Origin: an uncultured Tateyamaria sp.
GTDB lineage: Bacteria > Pseudomonadota > Alphaproteobacteria > Rhodobacterales > Rhodobacteraceae
NCBI RefSeq assembly: GCF_947487805.1
Contig: NZ_CANKXW010000003.1
Location: forward strand, 186,001-250,000
Reading direction: 5' to 3'
Length of the DNA stretch: 64,000 nucleotides
Of this stretch, positions 1 through 9,801 are shown piece after piece; the first letter of the stretch is position 1, and each line of letters starts with the position of its first letter. The position numbers and the translations under genes were made by a program. Below the pieces are notes generated by a model that was not told the origin of the DNA, ran no database searches, and worked only from the letters and a program-made list of their open reading frames with translations.

Positions 1-2313
1 GACTGGGACCACACCAAGCTCTTCATGCTGTTCGGCGTCGCCGAAGACCATGACAGCAACCCGATCAAGATGGGCATTGGCAAGATCAAGGCCCGCGGCG
101 CCCGCGTCATCGGCGTGAACCCGATCCGCACCGGCTATAACGCCGTGGCCGACGATTGGGTCGGCATCACGCCCGGTACGGACGGCCTCTTTATCCTGTC
201 GATGGTCCACTGCCTGATGAAGGCGGGCAAGATCGACGTCAATTACCTCGCGCAATACACCAACGCGCCATGCCTTGTGAACGGCGATGAAAAGTCGCCT
301 GAATTTGGCCTGTTGCTGCGCGATGACGACGGCAAAGAACTGGTGATGGACCGCGCCACCGGCAAACTGACGCCCTTCGATCAAAAGGGCGTCAAACCCG
401 ACCTCACCGCCACCCACCGCCACGCAGGCATCAGCCACCGCACCGTCATGCAGCACATGGCCGAACGGTATCTATCCGATGAATACACTCCCGAGGCCGT
501 GGCGGACCGTGTCGGCATTTCCGCCAAACGCATCCGCACCATCGCCAACGAAATCGCCCGCGTGGCGTTCGAGGAAGCGTTCGAGCTGAACCACGCGTGG
601 ACCGATTTCCGCGGCGAGACGCACCTGACCATGCAAGGCCGCCCGGTGTCGTTCCACTCCATGCGCGGCATCTCCGCCCACGCCAACGGGTTCCAGACCT
701 GCCGCGCCCTGCACGTGCTACAAATCCTGCTGGGCAGTGTCGAAGTCCCCGGCGGCTTCCGCTTCAAACCGCCCTATCCCAAACCGGCCACGGCGCACCC
801 CAAACCGCACTGCAACACGACGCCGGATTGCCCGCTCGACGGCCCGCACCTCGGCTTTGTGCACGGCCCCGACGATCTGGCCCTGAAAGAAGACGGCACA
901 CCGGCCCGCATCGACAAGGCGTTCACATGGGAAAATCCCATGAGCGCGCATGGCCTCATGCACATGGTGATCTCGAACGCGCACGCAGGTGATCCCTACA
1001 AGATCGACACGCTGTTCATGTATATGGCCAACATGTCGTGGAATTCCTCCATGAACACCCGCGGCGTGATCGACATGCTGACGGACAAGGACGACAACGG
1101 CGACTACGTCATCCCCCGCATCATCTATTCGGATGCGTATAGCTCGGAAATGGTCGCCTATGCCGACTTGATCCTGCCCGACACCACGTATCTCGAACGC
1201 CACGACTGCATCTCGCTGCTCGACCGCCCCATCTGCGAGGCCGACGCCGCCGCCGACGCCATCCGCTGGCCCGTGATCGAACCTGATCGCGACGTGCGCG
1301 GCTTCCAGTCGGTGCTCTGCGAGTTAGGGGCCAAACTCGGCCTGCCCGGCTTCACCAACGAGGACGGCAGCCAGAAATACGCCGACTACGCCGACTACAT
1401 CGTCAACCACGAACGCAAACCGGGCATCGGCCCGCTCGCAGGCTTCCGCATGGGCGAGGACGGCCTGACCTCGGGCCGCGGCGGTGTGAACGCCAGCCAA
1501 CTCGACAACTACATTGAAAACGGCGGCTTCTTCGTCGAACACATCCCCGAGGGGGCGAACTATTACAAACCCTGGAACGCCGCCTATCAGGACTGGGCCG
1601 TGGGCATGGGCCTCTACGACACACCCCAACCCTACCTCTTCTCGCTCTATGTCGAGCCGATGCGCCGGTTCCAACTGGCCGCCGAAGGCCACGGCGACCG
1701 CCAGCCCCCCGATCACCTGCGCGAACGGATCAAGGCCACGATGGACCCGCTGCCCATCTGGTACGACCCCGCGCCCGACAACAAGGTCGACGACTTCCCC
1801 ATCACCGCGCTCACCCAGCGGCCCATGGCGATGTACCACTCCTGGGGGTCGCAGAACGCATGGCTCCGCCAGCTGCACGGCCACAACCCGCTCTACCTGC
1901 CGACCAAGCTGATGCAGGACAACAACCTCACCGATGGCGACTGGGCCCGCGTCACCTCGCCCCACGGAGAGATCACCGTCCCGGTCCTCGAAATGGCCGC
2001 GCTCAACGAAAACACGGTCTGGACCTGGAACGCCATCGGCAAGCGCAAGGGCGCTTGGGCGCTCGACGAAAACGCCCCCGAGGCGACACGCGGCTTCCTG
2101 CTCAACCACCTGATCCATGAACTGCTCCCGCCCAAGGGCGACGGGCTCCGCTGGGCCAACTCCGACCCGATCACGGGCCAGGCCGCGTGGTTCGACCTCA
2201 AGGTCCGCATCGAAAAGGCGGATGCCCCCACCGAGTCGCAACCCGCCATGCAACCGATCAAATCCCCCGTCGGCAAGGGCCCCAAAACCCTCTCCTGGAA
2301 GGTCGGCAAATGA
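1..2313 (+). CDS. soeA: SoeA-type molybdopterin oxidoreductase, 5'-truncated by window edge
   Basis: The frame is open from base 1, so the start lies upstream; 770 codons are visible. The protein belongs to the DMSO reductase superfamily (bis-MGD molybdenum enzymes). The FeS/Mo-binding N-terminus is missing, but the molybdopterin-binding core and the C-terminal molydopterin dinucleotide-binding domain (from about base 1780) are present. The downstream partners are a four-cluster ferredoxin and a DmsC-like anchor. This A-B-C order, without a Tat-dependent periplasmic partner, matches the cytoplasmic sulfite:quinone oxidoreductase SoeABC that oxidises sulfite to sulfate in purple sulfur bacteria and roseobacters. 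The SoeA identity rests on operon structure and overall resemblance. A different DMSO-reductase-family substrate cannot be excluded without the N-terminus. Confidence 0.8.
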   Translation, partial: DWDHTKLFMLFGVAEDHDSNPIKMGIGKIKARGARVIGVNPIRTGYNAVADDWVGITPGTDGLFILSMVHCLMKAGKIDVNYLAQYTNAPCLVNGDEKSPEFGLLLRDDDGKELVMDRATGKLTPFDQKGVKPDLTATHRHAGISHRTVMQHMAERYLSDEYTPEAVADRVGISAKRIRTIANEIARVAFEEAFELNHAWTDFRGETHLTMQGRPVSFHSMRGISAHANGFQTCRALHVLQILLGSVEVPGGFRFKPPYPKPATAHPKPHCNTTPDCPLDGPHLGFVHGPDDLALKEDGTPARIDKAFTWENPMSAHGLMHMVISNAHAGDPYKIDTLFMYMANMSWNSSMNTRGVIDMLTDKDDNGDYVIPRIIYSDAYSSEMVAYADLILPDTTYLERHDCISLLDRPICEADAAADAIRWPVIEPDRDVRGFQSVLCELGAKLGLPGFTNEDGSQKYADYADYIVNHERKPGIGPLAGFRMGEDGLTSGRGGVNASQLDNYIENGGFFVEHIPEGANYYKPWNAAYQDWAVGMGLYDTPQPYLFSLYVEPMRRFQLAAEGHGDRQPPDHLRERIKATMDPLPIWYDPAPDNKVDDFPITALTQRPMAMYHSWGSQNAWLRQLHGHNPLYLPTKLMQDNNLTDGDWARVTSPHGEITVPVLEMAALNENTVWTWNAIGKRKGAWALDENAPEATRGFLLNHLIHELLPPKGDGLRWANSDPITGQAAWFDLKVRIEKADAPTESQPAMQPIKSPVGKGPKTLSWKVGK

Positions 2314-2519
2314 CCGGGATCCAACGCACCCTCCTTGCCATCGCCGCCTTCGTCGCGGTCGCCGTCGGCTCTTTCATCTACTTCATCGCCAACTGGGACG
2401 CGTCCAAGGCCGAACCCATCGGGGCCTTGCGCAACGCATCTCCCTTCCTTTCGCTCGAAATACCTCGGGGTCCGGGGCAGCGCCCCGGTCCTGCCCTCAC
2501 AACGGGGACAACCGCATGA
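2310..2519 (+). CDS. small single-pass membrane ORF inside the soe operon
   Basis: This 69-codon ORF starts in an ATGA overlap with the soeA stop and ends in another ATGA overlap with the soeB start, an arrangement typical of translationally coupled genes. Residues about 5-28 form one hydrophobic helix (TLLAIAAFVAVAVGSFIYFI). The last 25 or so residues are encoded by a REP-like repeat (2441-2490), so the functional part may be only the first 40 residues. I know no named family. It could be a small accessory anchor subunit, or simply the translated remnant of an intergenic spacer into which the repeat was inserted. Confidence 0.45.
   Translation: MTGIQRTLLAIAAFVAVAVGSFIYFIANWDASKAEPIGALRNASPFLSLEIPRGPGQRPGPALTTGTTA
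2441..2490 (+). repeat. REP-like hairpin repeat, copy 1
   Basis: A pyrimidine-rich lead-in (cccttcctttcgc) is followed by aaatacctcgggg and a perfect 7-3-7 stem-loop, ccggggc-agc-gccccgg. The same unit occurs at 42501-42550, where the outer stem bases are changed on both sides (tt/aa for cc/gg). This copy lies inside the soe operon and is read through as the C-terminus of the small ORF. Confidence 0.75.
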
Positions 2520-3292
2520 CCACCCTGCCCACCGCCACAACCAAAAAACTCGGCCTCGTCATCGACCTCGATACCTGCGTGGGCTGCCATGCCTGCGTGA
2601 TCTCGTGCAAAGGCTGGAACACCGAAAACTACGGCGCGCCCCTGTCCGACACGGATGCGTATGGCGGCGACCCGTCGGGCACCTTCCTCAACCGCGTGCA
2701 CAGTTTCGAGGTCAAGCCGCCGGTGCTCAAGGATCAGCCCGCCCCCGAGGCGCAACTGATCCACTTCCCCAAATCCTGCCTGCATTGCGAGGATGCGCCC
2801 TGCGTCACCGTCTGCCCCACGGGCGCCAGCTACAAGCGGGTCGAGGATGGCATCGTGCTGGTCAATGAGTCGGACTGCATCGGCTGCGGGTTGTGCGCCT
2901 GGGCCTGCCCCTACGGCGCCCGCGAAATGGACCAGGTCGAAAAGGTGATGAAAAAATGCACCCTCTGCGTCGACCGCATCTACAATGAAAACCTGCCCGA
3001 AGAAGACCGCGAACCGGCCTGCGTGCGTACCTGCCCCGCTGGTGCCCGCCACTTCGGTGACTTCGCCGACCCCGATAGCCACGTGTCGAAACTCAGCGCC
3101 GAACGCGGCGGTATGGACCTGATGCCCGAACAGGGCACCAAGCCCGTGAACAAATATCTGCCGCCCCGCCCCAAGGACACGCTGTCCGAAGGCGCGGGCG
3201 ACATCGACATCCTCGCCCCCTATCTCGAACCCGTCGCGCAAGAGGCCAAGGGCTTCCTCGGCTGGCTCGACAAGACGTTGGAGAAACTCTGA
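2516..3292 (+). CDS. soeB: SoeB-type [4Fe-4S] ferredoxin subunit of sulfite dehydrogenase
   Basis: This 258-residue electron-transfer subunit should pass electrons from the molybdenum subunit to the membrane quinone site. Four cysteine clusters are visible: C21-x2-C-x2-C-x3-C31, C88-x2-C91-x4-C96-x3-C100, C121-x2-C124-x2-C127-x3-C131, and C148-x2-C151 with C169 and C173, the pattern of DmsB/NrfC/PsrB-type four-cluster ferredoxins. No signal peptide is present, consistent with a cytoplasmic complex. The start was chosen at 2516 (ATGA overlap with the preceding small ORF); an upstream extension in the same frame reads through soeA and is not credible. It overlaps soeC by one base (TGATG). Confidence 0.85.
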   Translation: MTTLPTATTKKLGLVIDLDTCVGCHACVISCKGWNTENYGAPLSDTDAYGGDPSGTFLNRVHSFEVKPPVLKDQPAPEAQLIHFPKSCLHCEDAPCVTVCPTGASYKRVEDGIVLVNESDCIGCGLCAWACPYGAREMDQVEKVMKKCTLCVDRIYNENLPEEDREPACVRTCPAGARHFGDFADPDSHVSKLSAERGGMDLMPEQGTKPVNKYLPPRPKDTLSEGAGDIDILAPYLEPVAQEAKGFLGWLDKTLEKL

Positions 3293-4164
3293 TGCATCCG
3301 GCCCCTTCCGTCATCTTCTTCACCGTGTTCTCGGGCATCGGCTTTGGCCTTCTGACCTTTCTTGGCCTCGGCTTTCCAAACGTCACCGGATGGACGGCAT
3401 TCGCGTTTTTCGTGATCGCCTATCTCTGTGCCGTTGGCGGGCTGATCTCGTCCACCTTCCACCTCGGCCACCCCGAACGCGCGCTGAAGGCTTTTACCCA
3501 GTGGCGCAGCTCGTGGCTCAGCCGCGAGGGGGTCTGCGCCGTCGTGGCCCTCGTGACCATGGCGCTCTATGGCGCGGGGCTGGTGTTCTTTGGCCAGCGC
3601 TGGGGCATCCTGGGCCTGATCGGCGCGATCTTCTCGCTGCTGACCGTGTTCACCACCTCGATGATCTACACCCAGCTCAAGACGATACCGCGCTGGAACT
3701 CGCCCCTGACGCCCGCCATGTTCCTCAGCTATGCACTGGCAGGCGGCGCGCTATTGGCGGGTCAGGTGACATGGGCCATGGCGCTTTTGGCCGTGGCGGC
3801 GGTGGTGCAGGTTCTGCTCTGGGCGCAGGGCGACGGCGCACTGGCCGGGTCGGGCACGACGCTGGCCACCGCGACGGGCCTAGGCGCGGGCGGCAGCGTG
3901 CGCGCGTTTGAGCCGCCCCATACCGGCACCAACTATCTGCTGCGTGAATTTGCCTTTGTCGTGGGCCGCAAGCACAGCATGAAGCTGCGGGTGATCGCCA
4001 TCGTGCTGATGGCCGTTCTGCCCATCGCACTGCTGGCCGCCCCCTTTACTCATGTGGTGGCACTGCTGGCGGTGGTCAGCCACGTGGCCGGCGCGCTGGC
4101 CGCGCGCTGGCTCTTCTTTGCCGAGGCCGAACATGTGGTCGGCCTCTATTACGGCAAGCGCTAG
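3292..4164 (+). CDS. soeC: SoeC / DmsC-like membrane anchor subunit
   Basis: This 290-residue polytopic membrane protein has about eight hydrophobic segments, the length and profile of the DmsC anchor family. It carries quinone-site and anchor functions for the SoeAB dimer. The first helices are rich in Phe, Gly and Leu, followed by a short loop containing STFHLGHPERALKAF, a conserved feature of DmsC proteins. Its start overlaps the soeB stop by one base, so the three soe genes form one transcription unit. The stop codon lies in a palindrome shared with the convergent fadH-like gene. Confidence 0.85.
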   Translation: MHPAPSVIFFTVFSGIGFGLLTFLGLGFPNVTGWTAFAFFVIAYLCAVGGLISSTFHLGHPERALKAFTQWRSSWLSREGVCAVVALVTMALYGAGLVFFGQRWGILGLIGAIFSLLTVFTTSMIYTQLKTIPRWNSPLTPAMFLSYALAGGALLAGQVTWAMALLAVAAVVQVLLWAQGDGALAGSGTTLATATGLGAGGSVRAFEPPHTGTNYLLREFAFVVGRKHSMKLRVIAIVLMAVLPIALLAAPFTHVVALLAVVSHVAGALAARWLFFAEAEHVVGLYYGKR

Positions 4165-4176
4165 GCCGCCTGCGGC

Positions 4177-4179
<3 letters not shown>
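4162..4179. terminator. hairpin between convergent soeC and fadH-like gene
   Basis: The sequence taggccgc-ct-gcggccta is a perfect 8-bp inverted repeat that contains the stop codons of both converging genes (TAG on each strand). There is no strong T-tract on either side, so it may act as a weak bidirectional terminator or mRNA 3'-end stabiliser. Confidence 0.4.
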
Positions 4180-6330
<2,151 letters not shown>

Positions 6331-6414
6331 CTAGACAGGACCGCAGCATATGGGTTGCGTGATGCGCCCAACCGTTACCACCCATAGAACAGACCGCACG
6401 CAGCGGCAGGACCC

Positions 6415-6885
6415 ATGGCAACAGATCTGATCATCCGACCCGCCATCGCAGGCGAAGAAGACGCGCTGGGGCGCATCATGTTCGAGGCCATCCACGCAGG
6501 CCCCAGCGCCTATACAACCGCACAGAAATCCGCCTGGGCCGCGACACCGCCCAGCGGTGCCAACTGGGCCGCGCGACTGGCCCCAATGGACGTGCATGTG
6601 GCAGAGGCCCATGGCGCGCCGGTGGGGTTCATGGCCCGGCAGGAGACGTACATCGATTTCACCTTTGTCCTGCCCGACTGGCAGGGGCGCGGGGTGTTCG
6701 CCGCGCTGTTCGCCCGGACCGAAGCCGCCGCGCGTGCCGCAGGCCTGCGCCGGTTGTGGGTGCACGCGTCGCTGATGGCGCAGCCCGCATTTGCGGCGCG
6801 AGGTTTCCATGTTATCCGGCATGAAACCGTGCCCCGGAATGGCGAAACGCTGGACCGGGCCGAGATGGAAAAGGTGCTGACATGA
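6415..6885 (+). CDS. GNAT family N-acetyltransferase
   Basis: A 156-residue single-domain acetyltransferase. The acetyl-CoA-binding loop is visible as [14 protein letters not shown] (about 83-96), the Q/RxxGxG/A signature, and the C-terminal [10 protein letters not shown] is the usual motif-B ending. The substrate is unknown. It overlaps rppH by 4 bp (ATGA), so the two are very probably cotranscribed and translationally coupled. It is divergent from the fadH-like gene with a 210-bp shared upstream region. Confidence 0.8.
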   Translation: MATDLIIRPAIAGEEDALGRIMFEAIHAGPSAYTTAQKSAWAATPPSGANWAARLAPMDVHVAEAHGAPVGFMARQETYIDFTFVLPDWQGRGVFAALFARTEAAARAAGLRRLWVHASLMAQPAFAARGFHVIRHETVPRNGETLDRAEMEKVLT

Positions 6886-7364
6886 CCCCCGAAGAGATCG
6901 AGAAACTGCCCTATCGCAAGAATGTGGGCGTCATGGTGATCAATGCGGAGGGCCATGTCTGGGTCGGCCAGCGCACCGACCGGTACCGCGACGCCTGGCA
7001 GATGCCGCAGGGCGGTGTCGACAAGGGCGAGGATGCGCGCACGGCGGCACTGCGGGAGCTGGAGGAAGAAACCTCGATCCCCGCGCCCATGGTCGAGATC
7101 GTGGCCGAAACCGCCGATTGGCTGCCTTACGAGCTGCCCCATGACCTGATCCCCAAACTGTGGAAGGGCAAGTATCGCGGGCAAAAGCAAAAGTGGTTCC
7201 TGATGCGGTTCAACGGTGCGGATGACGTGATCAACCTGGACACCGAACATCCCGAGTTTTCGGCGTGGAAGTGGATGGCCCCTGCGGACCTGCCCGACGC
7301 GATCGTGCCGTTCAAGCGCGATGTCTATGAGCGGGTGCTTGCGGAATTCGACGCCCATCTGTGA
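6882..7364 (+). CDS. rppH: RNA pyrophosphohydrolase (Nudix)
   Basis: This 160-residue Nudix hydrolase removes pyrophosphate from the 5' end of triphosphorylated mRNA and so starts 5'-end-dependent decay. The Nudix box [20 protein letters not shown] is at about residues 44-63, preceded by the family-typical opening [11 protein letters not shown] and WQMPQGG. Length and the [10 protein letters not shown] segment fit alphaproteobacterial RppH. The older name is (di)nucleoside polyphosphate hydrolase. The start is fixed by the ATGA overlap with the upstream GNAT gene. Confidence 0.9.
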   Translation: MTPEEIEKLPYRKNVGVMVINAEGHVWVGQRTDRYRDAWQMPQGGVDKGEDARTAALRELEEETSIPAPMVEIVAETADWLPYELPHDLIPKLWKGKYRGQKQKWFLMRFNGADDVINLDTEHPEFSAWKWMAPADLPDAIVPFKRDVYERVLAEFDAHL

Positions 7365-7365
7365 G

Positions 7366-7382
7366 GTGATATTGCATATCAC
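7366..7382. promoter_or_regulatory. 17-bp operator-like inverted repeat
   Basis: GTGATAT-TGC-ATATCAC is a perfect 7-3-7 inverted repeat two bases after the rppH stop and 51 bp before the next start. It is AT-rich in a GC-rich background and has no following T-tract, so a protein-binding site for the secreted hypothetical gene is as likely as an mRNA 3' hairpin. Confidence 0.4.
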
Positions 7383-7433
7383 GCCGCCCTGCGCCCAGAT
7401 CGGCGCATATGTTCCCGTGTTCCGAGGTGATCC

Positions 7434-7919
7434 ATGTTGCGTGTTCTGAGTGTCCTTTTCGGGGTTCTGCCCCTGCCTGCGCTGGCGCTGTCCTGCATGG
7501 CGTACGGCGTCACCGACGCCTATCACGATGCGGCGGATGCGCCCGAGGGGTATGTGCCCGTGCTGGGCACGCTGGCCTTTGACACCGACCTGCTGCCGCA
7601 GGTGGACTGGGACAACCAGCAGGACACGCCCGGCACCACGCGCCTGCCTGCGACATTCACCGGCGACGCGCTGACGGTGCGCGGCATTGCGCAACCGTTC
7701 CGGGCGGATGTCGTCCTCGAAGTGCAGTGTTTCGGGCCGTGGTGTCCACAGCCGCAACCGGGCAAGATGCTGGGGTTTCTGCGCCAGACGAGCCAAAGCT
7801 ATGTGCTGCACACCAATGCCTGCGGCGGGTTCCTGTTCGGCGCGCCAACCGACGCGCAGGTGGATCAGGTCAAGGCCTGCCTTGCCGGGCGCGATTGCAC
7901 CCGCCTGTCGCCGCGCTGA
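7434..7919 (+). CDS. secreted hypothetical protein
   Basis: A 161-residue protein with an N-terminal signal peptide (hydrophobic stretch to about residue 18, cleavage likely near ALALS). The mature part has about five cysteines (for example CFGPWC, CGG, CLAGRDC), suggesting disulfides in the periplasm. I recognise no family. The start is supported by GAGGTGAT just upstream. It converges with the next gene, separated by 45 bp that include a hairpin. Confidence 0.65.
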   Translation: MLRVLSVLFGVLPLPALALSCMAYGVTDAYHDAADAPEGYVPVLGTLAFDTDLLPQVDWDNQQDTPGTTRLPATFTGDALTVRGIAQPFRADVVLEVQCFGPWCPQPQPGKMLGFLRQTSQSYVLHTNACGGFLFGAPTDAQVDQVKACLAGRDCTRLSPR

Positions 7920-7930
7920 CCGGGGGGTGG

Positions 7931-7956
7931 GCGCCGGGCCGATGTGGCCCGCGCGC
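7931..7956. terminator. GC-rich hairpin between convergent genes
   Basis: cgggcc-gatgt-ggcccg with partly paired flanking gcgc arms lies between the secreted hypothetical and the PLAT-like gene, which converge here. No T-tract is seen; bidirectional termination is only an inference. Confidence 0.3.
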
Positions 7957-7964
7957 CGCGACGG

Positions 7965-9005
7965 TCAGGACGGCGCGATTGTGTCGAAGAGCGCCAGGTG
8001 ATCGGGGTCGGTGATCAGACTGCGCAGCAGCGCCTGCGTGTCCGCCTCATAGATCCAGCTGGATTTTCCCTGCAGCGATCCGTCCTGCATCGAGAAGAAT
8101 TCAATCGTGCGGTGACCGCTGATGGCATAGCTCGCTCCCGTCAGGTCCATGTAGATGTCCGCCACGAGGAAAGCGCATTTGCCCGCGCCGACCTCGATGG
8201 CAAAGCTCATCTCGTTCTCCAGCGACTGGCCCACCGCGTCCTCCTTGATGCGTTCAGAGGCCTTGGTCTGGTCCTCTTCGACGGTGGCGTCCACCGAGGC
8301 GCCAAAGCCGCCGAACCCGGCCTCGGCCGAGGCGGAGACGGACACGGAATTCGTCGTGCTGATCGAACTGACCGCGGCCTCGAACTGCTCGCGGGTGACG
8401 GAGTCGGTGATCGTCTCGGAGTATTCGATCGGGCTGTCGGTGTCGTTGCGCCAGAACTGCCCCTTGCTGTCGTATTTCTGCGATATCTTGCGTGTGCCTG
8501 ACCGGCTTGGGGCGTTGGTGCCGCTGCCGTAATAGGACACCATCGCCTTGCGGTCGCCCGCGATGCCGAAATCGCCCTTGGCCCCCAGCACGGCATTGTC
8601 GCAGATGAAGCGGTAGTACTGGTCGTTGGGGTTGTGATCCTTGAACCGGTATTTCAGCACGATGTCATTGACGACAATCGCATCGTCGCCGCGGTTGATC
8701 AGCTTGACCGCAAGCGGCGGGCCGGGGTCGGTGGGCATCAGGTCGGTATCCGCGCTCTTGCCGTTTTCGGTGGTGCGCAGATCAAAAATGAACCCGCTGA
8801 TCTTTTTCGGCTCAAAGCTGTTGCCGCGCAGGGGCACCTGACCGGTGGTGTAGTGCTGGCCAAAGATCTCGATGGCGATCTCGCTTTTGGTGCCGGCATA
8901 TTTGCTGTCGCCGCAGGTCACGTAGACGGTGACCTGATCGGCCTCGTGCGTGGCATGTTCGTCAAAGGACGGATCGGGCATGGGGTCGGGAAAGTTGATC
9001 GACAT
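7965..9005 (-). CDS. PLAT-like and aerolysin/ETX-MTX2-like domain protein
   Basis: A 346-residue protein with no signal peptide. The N-terminal segment (about 25-85) reads VTVYVTCGDSKYAGTKSEI...GQVPL, which resembles the beta-sandwich PLAT/LH2 domain of lipoxygenases and lipases. The later half (about 190-300) has an Asn-Asp-Thr-rich strand followed by long alternating Ser/Thr-hydrophobic strands (TTNSVSVSASAEAGFGGFGA), the pattern of amphipathic pre-stem loops in aerolysin-type beta-pore formers. It is a stand-alone gene with no toxin-export neighbour. Both domain assignments are by eye. A start six codons further upstream (9023) is possible; 9005 has a weak GAAAG site. Confidence 0.55.
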   Translation of the reverse strand: MSINFPDPMPDPSFDEHATHEADQVTVYVTCGDSKYAGTKSEIAIEIFGQHYTTGQVPLRGNSFEPKKISGFIFDLRTTENGKSADTDLMPTDPGPPLAVKLINRGDDAIVVNDIVLKYRFKDHNPNDQYYRFICDNAVLGAKGDFGIAGDRKAMVSYYGSGTNAPSRSGTRKISQKYDSKGQFWRNDTDSPIEYSETITDSVTREQFEAAVSSISTTNSVSVSASAEAGFGGFGASVDATVEEDQTKASERIKEDAVGQSLENEMSFAIEVGAGKCAFLVADIYMDLTGASYAISGHRTIEFFSMQDGSLQGKSSWIYEADTQALLRSLITDPDHLALFDTIAPS

Positions 9006-9147
9006 TCTGTAGCTTTCATTCAATTCGTATTGTCACACAGCGCGGGCGCCGCAGGTGTCACACCATACGGACCAGTCTGCCCGAGGCACGCTATGCAACC
9101 TCCAGTGGTCTGTAAACGAAAATGAACGTGTGCGGTTTTGACCCGGC

Positions 9148-9744
9148 TCAGGGGTCAAAGATCGGCACATGGGGGGCCAGGCTGCGGTCATAGCCAAAGG
9201 TGATGCGCGGATCGTCCGCGATCTCGATCTTTTGCGCGATGGGCGTGAACCCGGACCGCCGGTAGAATGCCAGCGCCTGCGGGCTGTCAAGCGTGCAGGT
9301 AAAGACGTGGAACCGGTCAATGGGCGCGGACCAGGCCGCATCAATCGCGGCATTCATCAGAAACCGGCCCGCGCCGGTGCCGATCAGCGCCGGGATCAGG
9401 CCGAAATAGACCAGCTCGCATTCCCCCTCGGTGCGAAAGTCCAGCTCCATCAGCGCCCCGTCCACCCCGTCCTTTTGCAGGGCATAAACATGCACGTCCC
9501 CATCAGACAGCACCGCGTCGATCTCTGCATCGGGCAGCTTCATCCGCCCGAACCACAGCCAGTCGGCCCCGACAGCCTGATAAAGCGCCCGGTACCACGG
9601 CACCGTCGGCGTCTGGATCCGGGTCAGCCGCCAACCCTCGGGCGCGGGCACGTCACGGGTCTCGGGGCGCGCGCGGGTCTCCAGATGTGTGACCACCGTG
9701 GCGACCTTGCCGCGGGGTACTGCATGATATCCGTCACTCAGCAT
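9148..9744 (-). CDS. GNAT family N-acetyltransferase
   Basis: About 198 residues. The acetyl-CoA site LIPALIGTGAGRFLMNAAI lies near 120-140, and TLDSPQALAFYRRSGF is the classic GNAT motif-B ending. The middle contains DWLWFGRMKL and a LVYFGLIP strand. Substrate unknown. The ATG at 9744 is preferred over an in-frame TTG at 9762. An 8-bp inverted repeat (tttgaccc/gggtcaaa) surrounds its stop codon and may end the transcript. Confidence 0.75.
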   Translation of the reverse strand: MLSDGYHAVPRGKVATVVTHLETRARPETRDVPAPEGWRLTRIQTPTVPWYRALYQAVGADWLWFGRMKLPDAEIDAVLSDGDVHVYALQKDGVDGALMELDFRTEGECELVYFGLIPALIGTGAGRFLMNAAIDAAWSAPIDRFHVFTCTLDSPQALAFYRRSGFTPIAQKIEIADDPRITFGYDRSLAPHVPIFDP

Positions 9745-9801
9745 GGCTTCATTGTTCCCCAAATATGCAAATCCGACAGACCCGCCAGCACCGTCACCGG
9801 A

